Source of the DNA: Candidatus Daviesbacteria bacterium RIFCSPLOWO2_01_FULL_37_10
Lineage (GTDB): Bacteria > Patescibacteriota > Microgenomatia > Daviesbacterales > UBA10151
DNA: 34,418 nt
Direction of reading: 5' to 3'
Assembly: GCA_001776865.1 (NCBI GenBank)
Contig: MFDK01000005.1
Span: 1-34,418, forward strand
This document shows, piece after piece, positions 6,772-15,792 of this stretch. Below the pieces are notes generated by a model, which did not search any database, was not told where the DNA came from, and was given only the letters and a program-made list of their open reading frames with translations. The translations under genes and the position numbers were made by a program. How positions within the stretch are numbered: the stretch's first letter is position 1; every line of letters begins with the position of its first letter.

Positions 6772-7998
6772 TTAACTTAAGTCAATTGACATTTTACTAA
6801 TTGCACTGGAATAAGTATTTTCCCAGGTGTTACCTTTGGCTCTTTTGATGGCATTTTTTTTCATTGCATTATATATTATCTTATTTTTTAACAAGCTGGT
6901 TATAGTTTTGGCGAATTCTTTTGGATTGTCGCCTGTAATTATAGCTGCTCCGTCTTGTTCGACATCCCTACCTAAAGGAGGAACTTTTGTTGTAATTACC
7001 GGGAGACCTGCTGCAAGATAAAGCCTTATTTTAGTTGCATCTGCCCACCATCTAGGAGAACCAGGAGTTTCTAAATAAGGTGCGAGTGCAATCGCATACT
7101 GACTTGTTTGTTTTGACAATTCTACTTGATCAGAAATGAATCCATGAAAAACAACTTTACCGGTTAATTTCAATTTATTGCTCAAGTTTTTTATCCTTGA
7201 AATATCCGGTTCGCCATCTCCGTATATGTGAAGGGTGACATTTGGAAGCGTCTTTAAAACTTCAGTTAACGCCCTTATGGCAATATCCGGTCCATTTATT
7301 TTTCCGAGTGTTCCGACATATACTAAGGAATTTGGGATAATTTTAGAAACAGGCAAATATTTTATTTGCTTTTTATAAAGAGCATTTGGGACATGTATTA
7401 AAAGGGCAGTTTTTTTTGGATCAAGTCCAGCTTTGATTCTAGCTGGCATCATTGCTTTTGATACATCCCATATGAAATCGCAGTTTATAGCAGCGAAGCG
7501 ATCGAGTGAAAGATATAGCTTGTTAAACCAGGCGACCTTATACCGGTTTGGTGAATAGTCTGAAACATAATAAACAACTCTATTAACAACCTTAAGTCTT
7601 CTTAAGATTATGCCGGCAAGCGCATTAATTGATTCCAGACCAATAAAAAGATCATATTTTTGCCGGTTTCTAAGTATAAGCTCGAATATAGATAAAAAAT
7701 CCCTAACTTTAAAAATTATCTGAGTTTTATTCAGATTACTAAGTTTTAAAAGAGGTAAAAGTAAATAAGATGTTAAAAAAAAATGCGACTTTTTTTTTAG
7801 TTTTCCATTTTTGTAGTTTTCAAGAATGGGAATAACAGTATCAGATCCCGGATGCGGTTGTTCCAGAAGCATAAATCTTTTAAGCTTTGGGACAAAGAAG
7901 CTTTCTATCGGTTCTATCATTCCGTTTGTTGATGTTCTTTCATTATTACTTCTGATAGAAAAAGTAGCAAAAAATACAGAATTTATTTTGTTTGTCAT
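6772..7998 (-). CDS. GT4-family glycosyltransferase
   Basis: A 408-residue GT-B protein. The C-terminal half shows LVYVGTLGKINGPD, then YGDGE, VVFHGF and DATKIRLYLAAGLPVITT, the order expected for the donor-binding lobe of GT4 enzymes. The usual EGFG-type glutamate loop is replaced by the DATKI variant, as in GT4 subfamilies with a PTKLFEY-like signature. It probably transfers a nucleotide-activated sugar to a lipid-linked or protein acceptor at the inner face of the membrane. It sits 22 bp after the 1000-residue GT-C gene and 36 bp before the SDR pair, so these four genes are likely one operon. An AT-rich TATAAC lies 4 nt before its start on the minus strand. Confidence 0.85.
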   Translation of the reverse strand: MTNKINSVFFATFSIRSNNERTSTNGMIEPIESFFVPKLKRFMLLEQPHPGSDTVIPILENYKNGKLKKKSHFFLTSYLLLPLLKLSNLNKTQIIFKVRDFLSIFELILRNRQKYDLFIGLESINALAGIILRRLKVVNRVVYYVSDYSPNRYKVAWFNKLYLSLDRFAAINCDFIWDVSKAMMPARIKAGLDPKKTALLIHVPNALYKKQIKYLPVSKIIPNSLVYVGTLGKINGPDIAIRALTEVLKTLPNVTLHIYGDGEPDISRIKNLSNKLKLTGKVVFHGFISDQVELSKQTSQYAIALAPYLETPGSPRWWADATKIRLYLAAGLPVITTKVPPLGRDVEQDGAAIITGDNPKEFAKTITSLLKNKIIYNAMKKNAIKRAKGNTWENTYSSAISKMSIDLS

Positions 7999-8020
7999 AT
8001 AAGTTATAAAATAAGAATAA

Positions 8021-11000
8021 CTATTTTAACACAGCTTCTATTAATTCCATTTCAACAGGGTATGGAGGGCCAATGAAAAATATTTTTCGCAAATAACTGC
8101 CGAAACAATTGATTACAACCTTATCTTGAAATTCGTTTGATCTATAGGGAATATTTATTTTTGTTGCATGCCAAATTCCCTGAACAATCTCTATTTTTTC
8201 TCTTAATTGTTTTTTCCAGTCTAAATCTTCTGCACAGGCCCAAAGTAAAGTAAGGTGATCGTAACTTTTTATATCGGCAAGTTGCTGATATAATTCAAAA
8301 GTATTCACGTATTGGTATGCTATTTCTTCAGTCTGGTGAATTTGCAAAGGGGAATATGAAATCGCCTTCTCATTATCTATAACTATTTCATCTAAGACAA
8401 CAGGTCTTGCGCTGGTAATCTCTAATTTTAAGGAACGCGAGTTAATTGTTTTTGGTAAATCGATCTTAGTCATTGCACCTTTGTTTGGACTCCAATTCTC
8501 CGGGATTAAATTTTCTTGTGTAATTATTTTGTCAAATTTTAGGTCATCAAGCGAAGCAGAAAGTGTAATTTTTTTGGGGTATTGTGACGAAGTATAGATT
8601 AAAGGTGTATTCAGTAAAATACGCTTAATATATCTAATGTCAGGAAAGGAAATGGTTACGGTAGTAGGGTTTTCCTCGGCTATGAAATAATGTTCTTGTG
8701 ATGTTGGATTAGGATGTGTAGTATAAAAGCCATCAATTAGAGACTCAGCGGTTATAAAAGTTTTATCTTCCATATCTGAAACCGTCACCCTTGCGTTCGC
8801 TATTAGCTTTTTTCTATCCTGCAATATGGTAAGTATTTGGGTAAATTTTTCAGCTGATTTTTCATTGGATCTTTGTTTAAGTAGTTCTGGGTTAGAAAAG
8901 ATCAAAGGAGGCGGTTCTATTATTTCCCAGACTTTCTGAGGGAAATTATATGTAGAAATTTTACCCTTTTCTGTGAAAAATGCATCTGATAACGGTAATG
9001 TAGGAGTGGATAATTTTTTAAATCTAAATTTTAGGTTTAAGTCTTCCTCTGTAATAATTCTTTCATTTATCGGTAAGGATTCAATTATTGCTCTTTCATA
9101 AATAGTCGTATTTACTCCAATGATTTTTTTCTCAGCCGATTTATTATTAGGTTTTGGAAATTCAAAAGACTTATCTGATTTTAGATTTTCAGATTTTGTA
9201 AAGAAATACCTTCTGGTTTCTTCTGAAATATCCGTGAATGTAAGAGTATGCGGGTTATTAAAGAAAGCATATAAATTATCTTTGGTGTAATGATTGTTCT
9301 TGATGAGAGTGCTTACTTCTTTCGGATCAGTGCTGTAATATAATTCATTCTCTTTATAAAAACCATACAACCATTCCCATCCTCCAAATTTTCGATCCAA
9401 GCTGTTACTTTCCGGGTTGGTTGAAAAAAGTAATTTAGGTTTTCCATCGCGCGGAACTAACTTAAAAATATTTTCTACCAGGGATTTATATTTGTTCATT
9501 CCATCAAAGTTATTAATTTGAGCACGAATTGTAAAGTAGGTATTACCACCAATAACAATTATGCAGAAAAGAATGGCAAAAAATACTGACTTTTTACCTT
9601 TTTTTGCGAGCCAATAAACAAAAAGAGCAAAAAGTAAGCTAGCGCCGACTGCTGAAGAAAATATATATCTAGAGCCGGGACCATAGCCGCTGCTTTCCTG
9701 GGAGAACTCGCGGTCAAATAACTGTGCAAAATTATTTGTTTCCGGATTAAAAAAATCCGGTGCTTGGTATCCTAATGCATTGTGAAACATATTTAGGATT
9801 ATAAAAAATGACGCAAATATGATTAGCCATTTTGTCTCTTTATGTCTAGATCTTAAAGTTATAAAGAGTGTGAATAGAATACAAAGGATTATAATGATCC
9901 CTAAGCTTAATACCAGGCTTATTTTAGGGAAAGTTGATTGAAAAAAAGGGAGTATTTCGGCAACCAGACCGCTCGGTATAAAAAGATGAGTGAAAAAAAA
10001 CACGAGTTTTGTAAGATTAAGAGAAGAATCAATCCCTCTGTATTCAGTAATATAATCAATTACTGGGCTTAAGCTCATTGATTTTACTATTCCCACAAAA
10101 AGATTTATAAGTTCTGGGTAGATAAATTCAAGTAATACGAACGAGAAGGTGATTACAATGTATGGAAGCCAATTGGTTATTACTGACAAAGGTTTTATCC
10201 TGATTCGGTTGTCCAAAGGTAACAAAAGAAGTAAGGGAGGTATAAAAGTATATCCGGCACTTCTTATAAAACCGATTTTGATAGCAGTAAAGAAAAACAT
10301 GAGAGAAAGGATATAGTATGTAAAAGACCCCCTTTTTTGATAATTGCGTTTGTAGTACAAAAGACAGATGAAAGAAGTAAGACCGGCAATAAGCGTTGGG
10401 GCGTGGGCTGTGGTGTGGAAAGTGAACATATCAAGGAATGCAGGAGTTGAAGCAAAAAAAAGCGTTGCTAGCCCTGCGACAGATTTTTTATTTGTCAGAA
10501 GAAAAATAAACCAATAAACAAATAGGGTGGAGATGGCGAAATACATTATACTGAAAAGTGGATATACCCATGCTTTAGTTCCAAACACTAAATAGAGGAA
10601 GGCATAAGATGAAACAAAATATCCGCGCATGTTTGAACTCCCCACTAAGTGGAATCTGAATGGATCATTTTGCGTTATAGGTTTTAGTATAAAATTAACT
10701 TCTTCTGCCCAAAAAAAGTAGTTCAAAATTCCCAAGTGGACAATAAGCGCGGAGATAAAAATTAGACAAAGAAGCCAAAAATGTTTTTTTAGCCGGGCTT
10801 GAACTTTATTTATATTAGTTCGTCGTTTCAAAAAAAAGAAGGAAGCGACAATCGTAACATAGAGTGGTACTAACTGATCAATTAAATATGCCCATCCCAT
10901 GCCGACAAATGGAAAAAGGATTCGTTCAATGAAATACCGAAAGCTAAAAAATGCCGCCAACAGAACAAAAATATTTACAGTAATAAACGTATGTTTTTTA

Positions 11001-11023
11001 AAGAATAAAATAACTTGGCTCAT
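8021..11023 (-). CDS. Large GT-C membrane glycosyltransferase-like protein with C-terminal F5/8C (discoidin)-like domain
   Basis: A 1000-residue protein. Residues 10-500 hold about 12-13 hydrophobic helices, with WAEE (105-108) in the position of the GT-C acidic motif. Residues 500-740 look extracytoplasmic. Residues 745-885 resemble an F5/8 type C domain: SLIDGF (761-766), ISFPDIRYIKRILL (791-804), YPKKITLSASLDD (815-827), then RSLKLEIT and VLDEIVID. Such domains bind carbohydrates or surfaces. A final beta-rich tail ends in FGSYLRKIFFIGPPYPVE (974-991). The protein probably sits in the plasma membrane, transferring sugars on the outer face and holding the product through its C-terminal domain. 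It leads the minus-strand operon. Glycosyltransferase activity is inferred. Confidence 0.72.
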   Translation of the reverse strand: MSQVILFFKKHTFITVNIFVLLAAFFSFRYFIERILFPFVGMGWAYLIDQLVPLYVTIVASFFFLKRRTNINKVQARLKKHFWLLCLIFISALIVHLGILNYFFWAEEVNFILKPITQNDPFRFHLVGSSNMRGYFVSSYAFLYLVFGTKAWVYPLFSIMYFAISTLFVYWFIFLLTNKKSVAGLATLFFASTPAFLDMFTFHTTAHAPTLIAGLTSFICLLYYKRNYQKRGSFTYYILSLMFFFTAIKIGFIRSAGYTFIPPLLLLLPLDNRIRIKPLSVITNWLPYIVITFSFVLLEFIYPELINLFVGIVKSMSLSPVIDYITEYRGIDSSLNLTKLVFFFTHLFIPSGLVAEILPFFQSTFPKISLVLSLGIIIILCILFTLFITLRSRHKETKWLIIFASFFIILNMFHNALGYQAPDFFNPETNNFAQLFDREFSQESSGYGPGSRYIFSSAVGASLLFALFVYWLAKKGKKSVFFAILFCIIVIGGNTYFTIRAQINNFDGMNKYKSLVENIFKLVPRDGKPKLLFSTNPESNSLDRKFGGWEWLYGFYKENELYYSTDPKEVSTLIKNNHYTKDNLYAFFNNPHTLTFTDISEETRRYFFTKSENLKSDKSFEFPKPNNKSAEKKIIGVNTTIYERAIIESLPINERIITEEDLNLKFRFKKLSTPTLPLSDAFFTEKGKISTYNFPQKVWEIIEPPPLIFSNPELLKQRSNEKSAEKFTQILTILQDRKKLIANARVTVSDMEDKTFITAESLIDGFYTTHPNPTSQEHYFIAEENPTTVTISFPDIRYIKRILLNTPLIYTSSQYPKKITLSASLDDLKFDKIITQENLIPENWSPNKGAMTKIDLPKTINSRSLKLEITSARPVVLDEIVIDNEKAISYSPLQIHQTEEIAYQYVNTFELYQQLADIKSYDHLTLLWACAEDLDWKKQLREKIEIVQGIWHATKINIPYRSNEFQDKVVINCFGSYLRKIFFIGPPYPVEMELIEAVLK

Positions 11024-11058
11024 AAATTAAAGAGGCAATCTGTTTGTAGCAATGAATA

Positions 11059-11241
11059 TTAGTTCTTTCTTTCAGAAAAATCAATGATACGTGTATGAAT
11101 CCCGGATATACTTTTTACTTTTGAACTTCGATTACTCAAAATAAATTCAATAGGAATAGGCGGACTTACCACAATTATATTACGCAGCATACTCCCTAAC
11201 ATGTATAAAGAGTGAAGTTTTCTTTTAATATGATTTAAATT
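11059..11241 (-). pseudogene. Remnant of a paralogue of the 1000-residue GT-C protein (C-terminus only)
   Basis: The gap between the divergent genes encodes, on the minus strand, an open frame with no good start. It contains LGSMLRNIIVVSPPIPIEF and ends at TAA 11059-11061. This aligns with the extreme C-terminus of the neighbouring 1000-residue protein (FGSYLRKIFFIGPPYPVE): GS, LR, I, PP, P and E are shared in the same spacing. A 23-residue tail after it is absent from the neighbour. It therefore looks like the last piece of a duplicated gene whose front was lost. An ATG at 11202 would give 47 codons, but a functional peptide is unlikely. Confidence 0.7.
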
Positions 11242-11270
11242 TTAGTTAAGCCCTTAAAACGCAAAAAAAA

Positions 11271-11279
11271 TGTTATACT
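11271..11279 (+). promoter_or_regulatory. Extended -10 promoter (TGTTATACT), likely leaderless
   Basis: TGTTATACT ends 10 nt before the ATG at 11290. The predicted transcription start leaves only 3-4 nt of leader and no Shine-Dalgarno site. No clear -35 box is visible, consistent with an extended -10 promoter. Confidence 0.6.
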
Positions 11280-11289
11280 GCTTTGGAAA

Positions 11290-14200
11290 ATGAAGTTTTT
11301 TAAATTCGAAAATACTCAAACTCTATTACGAAGTAATAAATTTTTGACATTTGCCTGTGTTTATGCCTTTTTTGCTTTGTTTTGTCTACTTCTTTTGGTC
11401 AGAGTTTACTGGTTGCCTCCAGGGTTTGCTCTAGCAGGGCATGATTCAGGGTTACCACTTGATGCAAAACAATTTTTGCTAAGCCGCTTGTATGCCTGGG
11501 ATGACCGGTTAGGTTTTGGGCTTGATAATTCAGCCAATTTCGGGAGTTTAACTATACATTTTTTTGACTGGATTTCTTCGGTAATTGCAGGTACGCCTTA
11601 TGCGGGTAACTATGTTTCACTTTTTTTCTGGTTAGGGCTTATTTTTTTATCAGCATTTATTTTTGCATATCAGCTTAAAAGTGTATGCGGAAAACCTTTT
11701 GTATTTATTTTACCGGTTTTTTTGACATTTAATTTTTATGTGTTTCAATCGGTATTTATGCTGGAAAGAGCGAAGTTTGGTATTTTCTCCGCGACACTTT
11801 TATCTTTGGCGGTTTTTTTTAGAATGCAGGAAAAGAAATTTTCCGTAATTACCTCAGCAGTGCTAACTTCTTTTATATTTTCAGTTTTTAATGGTGGAGG
11901 TTGGTTTGGCATTACTCTTTATGGAGGAGTTGCAGTTATATTAATATCACTAATTTTATACGATTTGATTCAGGGAATAGTTAATAGAAATTTGGATAAG
12001 CTTAGGAGGACTCTAATCTTTATAGTACTTACTATGATATTCTACATTTTCCTTAATTTTTACTCTATTCTTCCATACTCGCAGAATTTTATATCAAACG
12101 ATGCCCCCAGACTTTTACGGGAATCAACTATGGAAGCGCACATATCCTGGTTAAGATACGTCAGCCGTTCAACTTCCCTGATAAATCTGTTTAGGCTTTT
12201 TGGTGTTCCTGACTGGTATTCGGAACCTAACGAAATAAATCAAACTAATGTTTTACATCCCTATGCACCGCTTTATTTGGATAATAAGATTCTTGTCGGG
12301 TTAAGTTTTATTTTTCCTATACTTTCTTTTGCAAGTTTCCTTCTGGCAAAAACTAAAAAACAAAAACAAATACTTTCTATTTTTGGGCTTATTACACTTA
12401 TAGAGATTGTTTTCGCAGCCGGCTCAAATTCTCCTTTTGGTTTCTTTTATGAGTTTTTAATGAATAATGTGCCTGGATTTATTCTGTTGCGTTCGGCTTT
12501 CTATAAATTCGGAATTTTTTACGGCTTAGGAGTTTTAGTTCTTTTCTCTTTTTCTATAAGCATATTAATAGAGAGGCTTATTGAAAAAGTTCCAAATGTA
12601 TATGGTTGGTTTAGAAGTATTTTTCTATATAGCCTTACGTTTTCAATACTTTGTTTATGGTTAGGTTACCATTTTGTCTTGCTTGATCCGACCAAAATTT
12701 TTGCATGGAAGAGTGATCAAACTACTAAACTGCAGGTTCCCAGTTATATTTACGATTTTGAGAAATTTGCAGTGGAAAATAATTTAGGTGAAAAACGGGT
12801 TTTAATCCTTCCTCCGGTTAATAAAGATTGGGAGAATGATGCTTATGACTGGGGCTATTGGAGCCTTTCTCCTTTACCGTTTACTTTAAGTTCAGCCAGA
12901 ACCTTTTCCAATTGGCACGGCCTTACTCTTGAAGAACTTAACCTGGTTGATAATTTGTATAATGCAATAAGAACAAATGATGAAAAAAGCTTTTACGATC
13001 AAGCATTGAGTTTGAATATAGGATATATCTTATTAAGAAATGACGTATTAATCGATTCTAAGTGGTCTGCCAGCGAAAAACCGGATAGTTACAAAGCTGT
13101 AATAGAATCCTTTAAGAATGTATCAAAGATAAAAACTTTTGGGCGGTGGGAGTTTTATCAGTTGAATGAGACTACTCCTATGCAGGTTTTTACTGCATCT
13201 TCAATAAATATCACTGCAGATAACTTTATCTCTTTAGCAAATAAATTTTTAAGTGAAGGGTATACAGTTGGGATGTCTGATAAAAAGAAATATCCGGAAA
13301 TTGATGATATTAGCTTGAACAAAGTGTATGCATATGATTGCCTTTCTTGTCTTTTAGAAAAACAGGTACGCTTAAAGAGCCTGCCGGAAACAGTAGTGCT
13401 TCCTGGTTCCTTGTTTTACCGCTTCAAAGAAGCGCGCGAACAAAAAGTTATAAGCCAACCTCAAGACTCAAGAAGCAAAATTGCCAATTTCCTGGGTTTT
13501 GTTTTAACGCGTACTGCAGAACAAAAAAAGATGTTAGATCTTTCAGTAAAGGAAGAACGGGTATTGAATAATGCAGGAGTTATACGTATGTATCTTGGAC
13601 AGCTTAATTTAGAAATTGAAAGCTCAAAAAATTACTCTAATGACTTTGAACTCCTGAGCCAAATTCTTGATTTTTTAAGCCCTGTTGAGCGTGCAGTCAG
13701 CGATTATATGAAAACGAATATATCCAAAAGTCATAGCCACCGTTTTGATGAAGAGATGTTGGGTATCCTTTGGGACATTGGTAAAATTAAGGATTATTTT
13801 GCATCTCTTTTGGATAATAGAGAGAGGTGGTCAAACGAAAAAGTTTACAAGTTGACTTTTCCTGAAACCGGAAACTACAATTTAGCTTTTTCTTCTAATG
13901 CATTTCCGAAGACTTTGGGAGGTGAGATAATTCTGCCAAAACAAATAAGATTTACTAAAGGAAGTGAAGAAAAAATAATCAAAGTTTCTGAAAGTAAAGA
14001 AAACTGGTTAAGTGCGGATCTTGGTTATCAGGATAAAGGAGATGGGAAACTTGTATTATATTTTGACGAATTGCCGGGTTTATTTAGTGTTGATGAAACC
14101 CGGGTAGAAAAATTTCCTTTTGGAAATGTAGCCTGTATTAACGGGCAAATTAAAAATTTTGACAGAAAGCGTGCGTATGAAATTTTAATATCAAGAACTG

Positions 14201-14820
14201 ATAGGTTAAGAACCGCTACTGCCATTTTAAGAGATAAAAGCAGATCATATTCAGAACAGCACAGTTTCTTAAAGGGCGAGGATTTGTTTGAAGTGCCTGC
14301 AGTTGCAAGCGGCGAATTTTCCAGATATATTTACTTTCCTTCGTCTTATGCTAGCAATATTTCTCTTTATATTTGCAGTGATGACAAAATTATTCCTTCA
14401 ATCGAAAAAATTGTTGTACGCGAATTTTTTTCTCCCTCAGTGCTAATTGTTAACAAATCCGATTTAGTAGTTCAATCTCCGCCAAGCTTAAATTATACAA
14501 GAATAAATCCAACAAGCTATTTTGGGGATATAAATGATTCAAATTACCCTTTTATATTAGTTTTCGACGAAAAGCTTAATCATTTATGGAAACTTTCAAC
14601 AAGTAGCAGGAATGGTAATTGGGAAACCAATAATAAACATTTCATGGTTGACGGGTATGCTAATGGTTGGTTAATTGAGAAAGGAAGCGAGAGAAAATTT
14701 AAAATTGAATACACACCTCAAACAATGTTTGTTATAGGAGTTGTTGTGTCAATTTGTGTATTAACGTTTTGTATTTCCTGGTTAGTGTATTCATTTGTTA
14801 AAATGATTAGAAGAAAATAA
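11290..14820 (+). CDS. Very large GT-C/YfhO/AftD-like membrane protein
   Basis: An 1176-residue protein. Residues 15-465 contain about 12 hydrophobic helices. After the first comes AGHDSGLPLDAKQF (49-62) in place of the GT-C acidic loop. LLRSAFYKFG (399-408) resembles the FR-x-x-x-KF motif of AftD (DUF3367)/YfhO-related proteins. Residues 466-1145 are predominantly soluble and beta-rich, then a last helix (about 1148-1170) and a basic RRK end return the chain to the membrane. The likely role is transfer of sugars from lipid carriers at the outer face, with a large outer module for acceptor binding. The small membrane gene 2 bp downstream is presumably co-expressed. The family link is inferred from architecture and short motifs. 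Confidence 0.65.
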   Translation: MKFFKFENTQTLLRSNKFLTFACVYAFFALFCLLLLVRVYWLPPGFALAGHDSGLPLDAKQFLLSRLYAWDDRLGFGLDNSANFGSLTIHFFDWISSVIAGTPYAGNYVSLFFWLGLIFLSAFIFAYQLKSVCGKPFVFILPVFLTFNFYVFQSVFMLERAKFGIFSATLLSLAVFFRMQEKKFSVITSAVLTSFIFSVFNGGGWFGITLYGGVAVILISLILYDLIQGIVNRNLDKLRRTLIFIVLTMIFYIFLNFYSILPYSQNFISNDAPRLLRESTMEAHISWLRYVSRSTSLINLFRLFGVPDWYSEPNEINQTNVLHPYAPLYLDNKILVGLSFIFPILSFASFLLAKTKKQKQILSIFGLITLIEIVFAAGSNSPFGFFYEFLMNNVPGFILLRSAFYKFGIFYGLGVLVLFSFSISILIERLIEKVPNVYGWFRSIFLYSLTFSILCLWLGYHFVLLDPTKIFAWKSDQTTKLQVPSYIYDFEKFAVENNLGEKRVLILPPVNKDWENDAYDWGYWSLSPLPFTLSSARTFSNWHGLTLEELNLVDNLYNAIRTNDEKSFYDQALSLNIGYILLRNDVLIDSKWSASEKPDSYKAVIESFKNVSKIKTFGRWEFYQLNETTPMQVFTASSINITADNFISLANKFLSEGYTVGMSDKKKYPEIDDISLNKVYAYDCLSCLLEKQVRLKSLPETVVLPGSLFYRFKEAREQKVISQPQDSRSKIANFLGFVLTRTAEQKKMLDLSVKEERVLNNAGVIRMYLGQLNLEIESSKNYSNDFELLSQILDFLSPVERAVSDYMKTNISKSHSHRFDEEMLGILWDIGKIKDYFASLLDNRERWSNEKVYKLTFPETGNYNLAFSSNAFPKTLGGEIILPKQIRFTKGSEEKIIKVSESKENWLSADLGYQDKGDGKLVLYFDELPGLFSVDETRVEKFPFGNVACINGQIKNFDRKRAYEILISRTDRLRTATAILRDKSRSYSEQHSFLKGEDLFEVPAVASGEFSRYIYFPSSYASNISLYICSDDKIIPSIEKIVVREFFSPSVLIVNKSDLVVQSPPSLNYTRINPTSYFGDINDSNYPFILVFDEKLNHLWKLSTSSRNGNWETNNKHFMVDGYANGWLIEKGSERKFKIEYTPQTMFVIGVVVSICVLTFCISWLVYSFVKMIRRK

Positions 14821-14822
14821 AG

Positions 14823-15188
14823 ATGAACATTTTTAAAAAATTAGATGCCGGGATTGTTAGAGATATAGAAAATAATATTTTGAAATGGATTTGGATCCGT
14901 AGATATAAAACACCCATATTTATTTTAGCGGTTCTATTACTAATACTAATTTCCAAGGCTCCATACATTAACCTATTCTTTAATTCCTATTTAATTATTT
15001 TTATATCGGCAATTTTAGCGCCGCTTATTTTAGATATCGAATATAAACCGCTTTTTACTTTCTCAATAATACTTTTTACACTTGCACTTGTTTTATGGTT
15101 TTATGACCGCGATAGCGCAGAGGCGATTACAAATTATATTTTTATAATACTTTTTTCCGGAGTGATAAAGATTATTTTTTCAGGATGA
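14823..15188 (+). CDS. Small multi-pass membrane protein of unknown function
   Basis: A 121-residue protein with a short amphipathic N-terminus followed by about four hydrophobic segments (roughly 30-46, 52-70, 76-91 and 104-119). I do not recognise the family. It begins 2 bp after the stop of the 1176-residue GT-C-like gene, so it is almost certainly in the same transcript and may be an accessory subunit. Its last 17 bp overlap the convergent methyltransferase gene. Only a weak purine-rich AGAAG lies upstream, so translation probably depends on the preceding gene. Confidence 0.6.
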   Translation: MNIFKKLDAGIVRDIENNILKWIWIRRYKTPIFILAVLLLILISKAPYINLFFNSYLIIFISAILAPLILDIEYKPLFTFSIILFTLALVLWFYDRDSAEAITNYIFIILFSGVIKIIFSG

Positions 15189-15792
15189 AAGTTACTTCCA
15201 TTCCAAAATGTGTAAATTTTTTCTTTAAAATCCTAAACCCCGCACTGCGGATAATTCTTTCCAGCTCACTGTGATGGAAAGGATGCAGATGGGCGCCTTG
15301 CCATACCTTTCCTCTGGTATTCTCCCAAAAAAACCAGATAATACGGAATAGGATGTTTCCTGAATCCATGGCTATTATAGCCCGACCGCGCCTTTTAAGC
15401 ACCCTGTGTATCTCTTTTAAAGCTTGGGTAGGGTCAATAAGGTGTTCAAGAGTCTCGTAATTCACAACTAAATCATATGAGCTGGATTTAAATGGCAGAA
15501 AGTGAGCATCAGCGACTAAAAAATTAATCTTCGGGTATTTTTTTCTAGCGTATTTTATGGCTTTGGCGTAGGCATCGATGGCTGTTATTTTTCCATCTGA
15601 AACTTGAGATATTTTTTCAGTAAAAGTTCCGCCTGCACAACCAATTTCTAAAATATGTTTATACTTATGAGTCCCGACAATTTCTTTAAAACTACTTATT
15701 TTTCTTTCATGCCAAAGATTTTGAAGAAAATTGCACCTATCATAATAATCAACAGGTACTTTATTTAAAATTTTATAAATCTTATTATCCAT
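15172..15792 (-). CDS. Class I SAM-dependent methyltransferase
   Basis: A 206-residue Methyltransf_11-type protein. Motif I is ILEIGCAGG (47-55), followed by ITAIDAY (acidic end of strand 2), LVADAHFLPF, YDLVVNYETLEHL and the late RVLKRRGRAIIAMDSG. Size and motif order are normal for the family. The substrate is unknown; given its neighbours, methylation of a sugar or a lipid-linked glycan is plausible. It overlaps the end of the upstream GT39-like gene by 8 bp and lacks a Shine-Dalgarno site, which suggests translational coupling as the last gene of the minus-strand block. Confidence 0.85.
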   Translation of the reverse strand: MDNKIYKILNKVPVDYYDRCNFLQNLWHERKISSFKEIVGTHKYKHILEIGCAGGTFTEKISQVSDGKITAIDAYAKAIKYARKKYPKINFLVADAHFLPFKSSSYDLVVNYETLEHLIDPTQALKEIHRVLKRRGRAIIAMDSGNILFRIIWFFWENTRGKVWQGAHLHPFHHSELERIIRSAGFRILKKKFTHFGMEVTFILKK

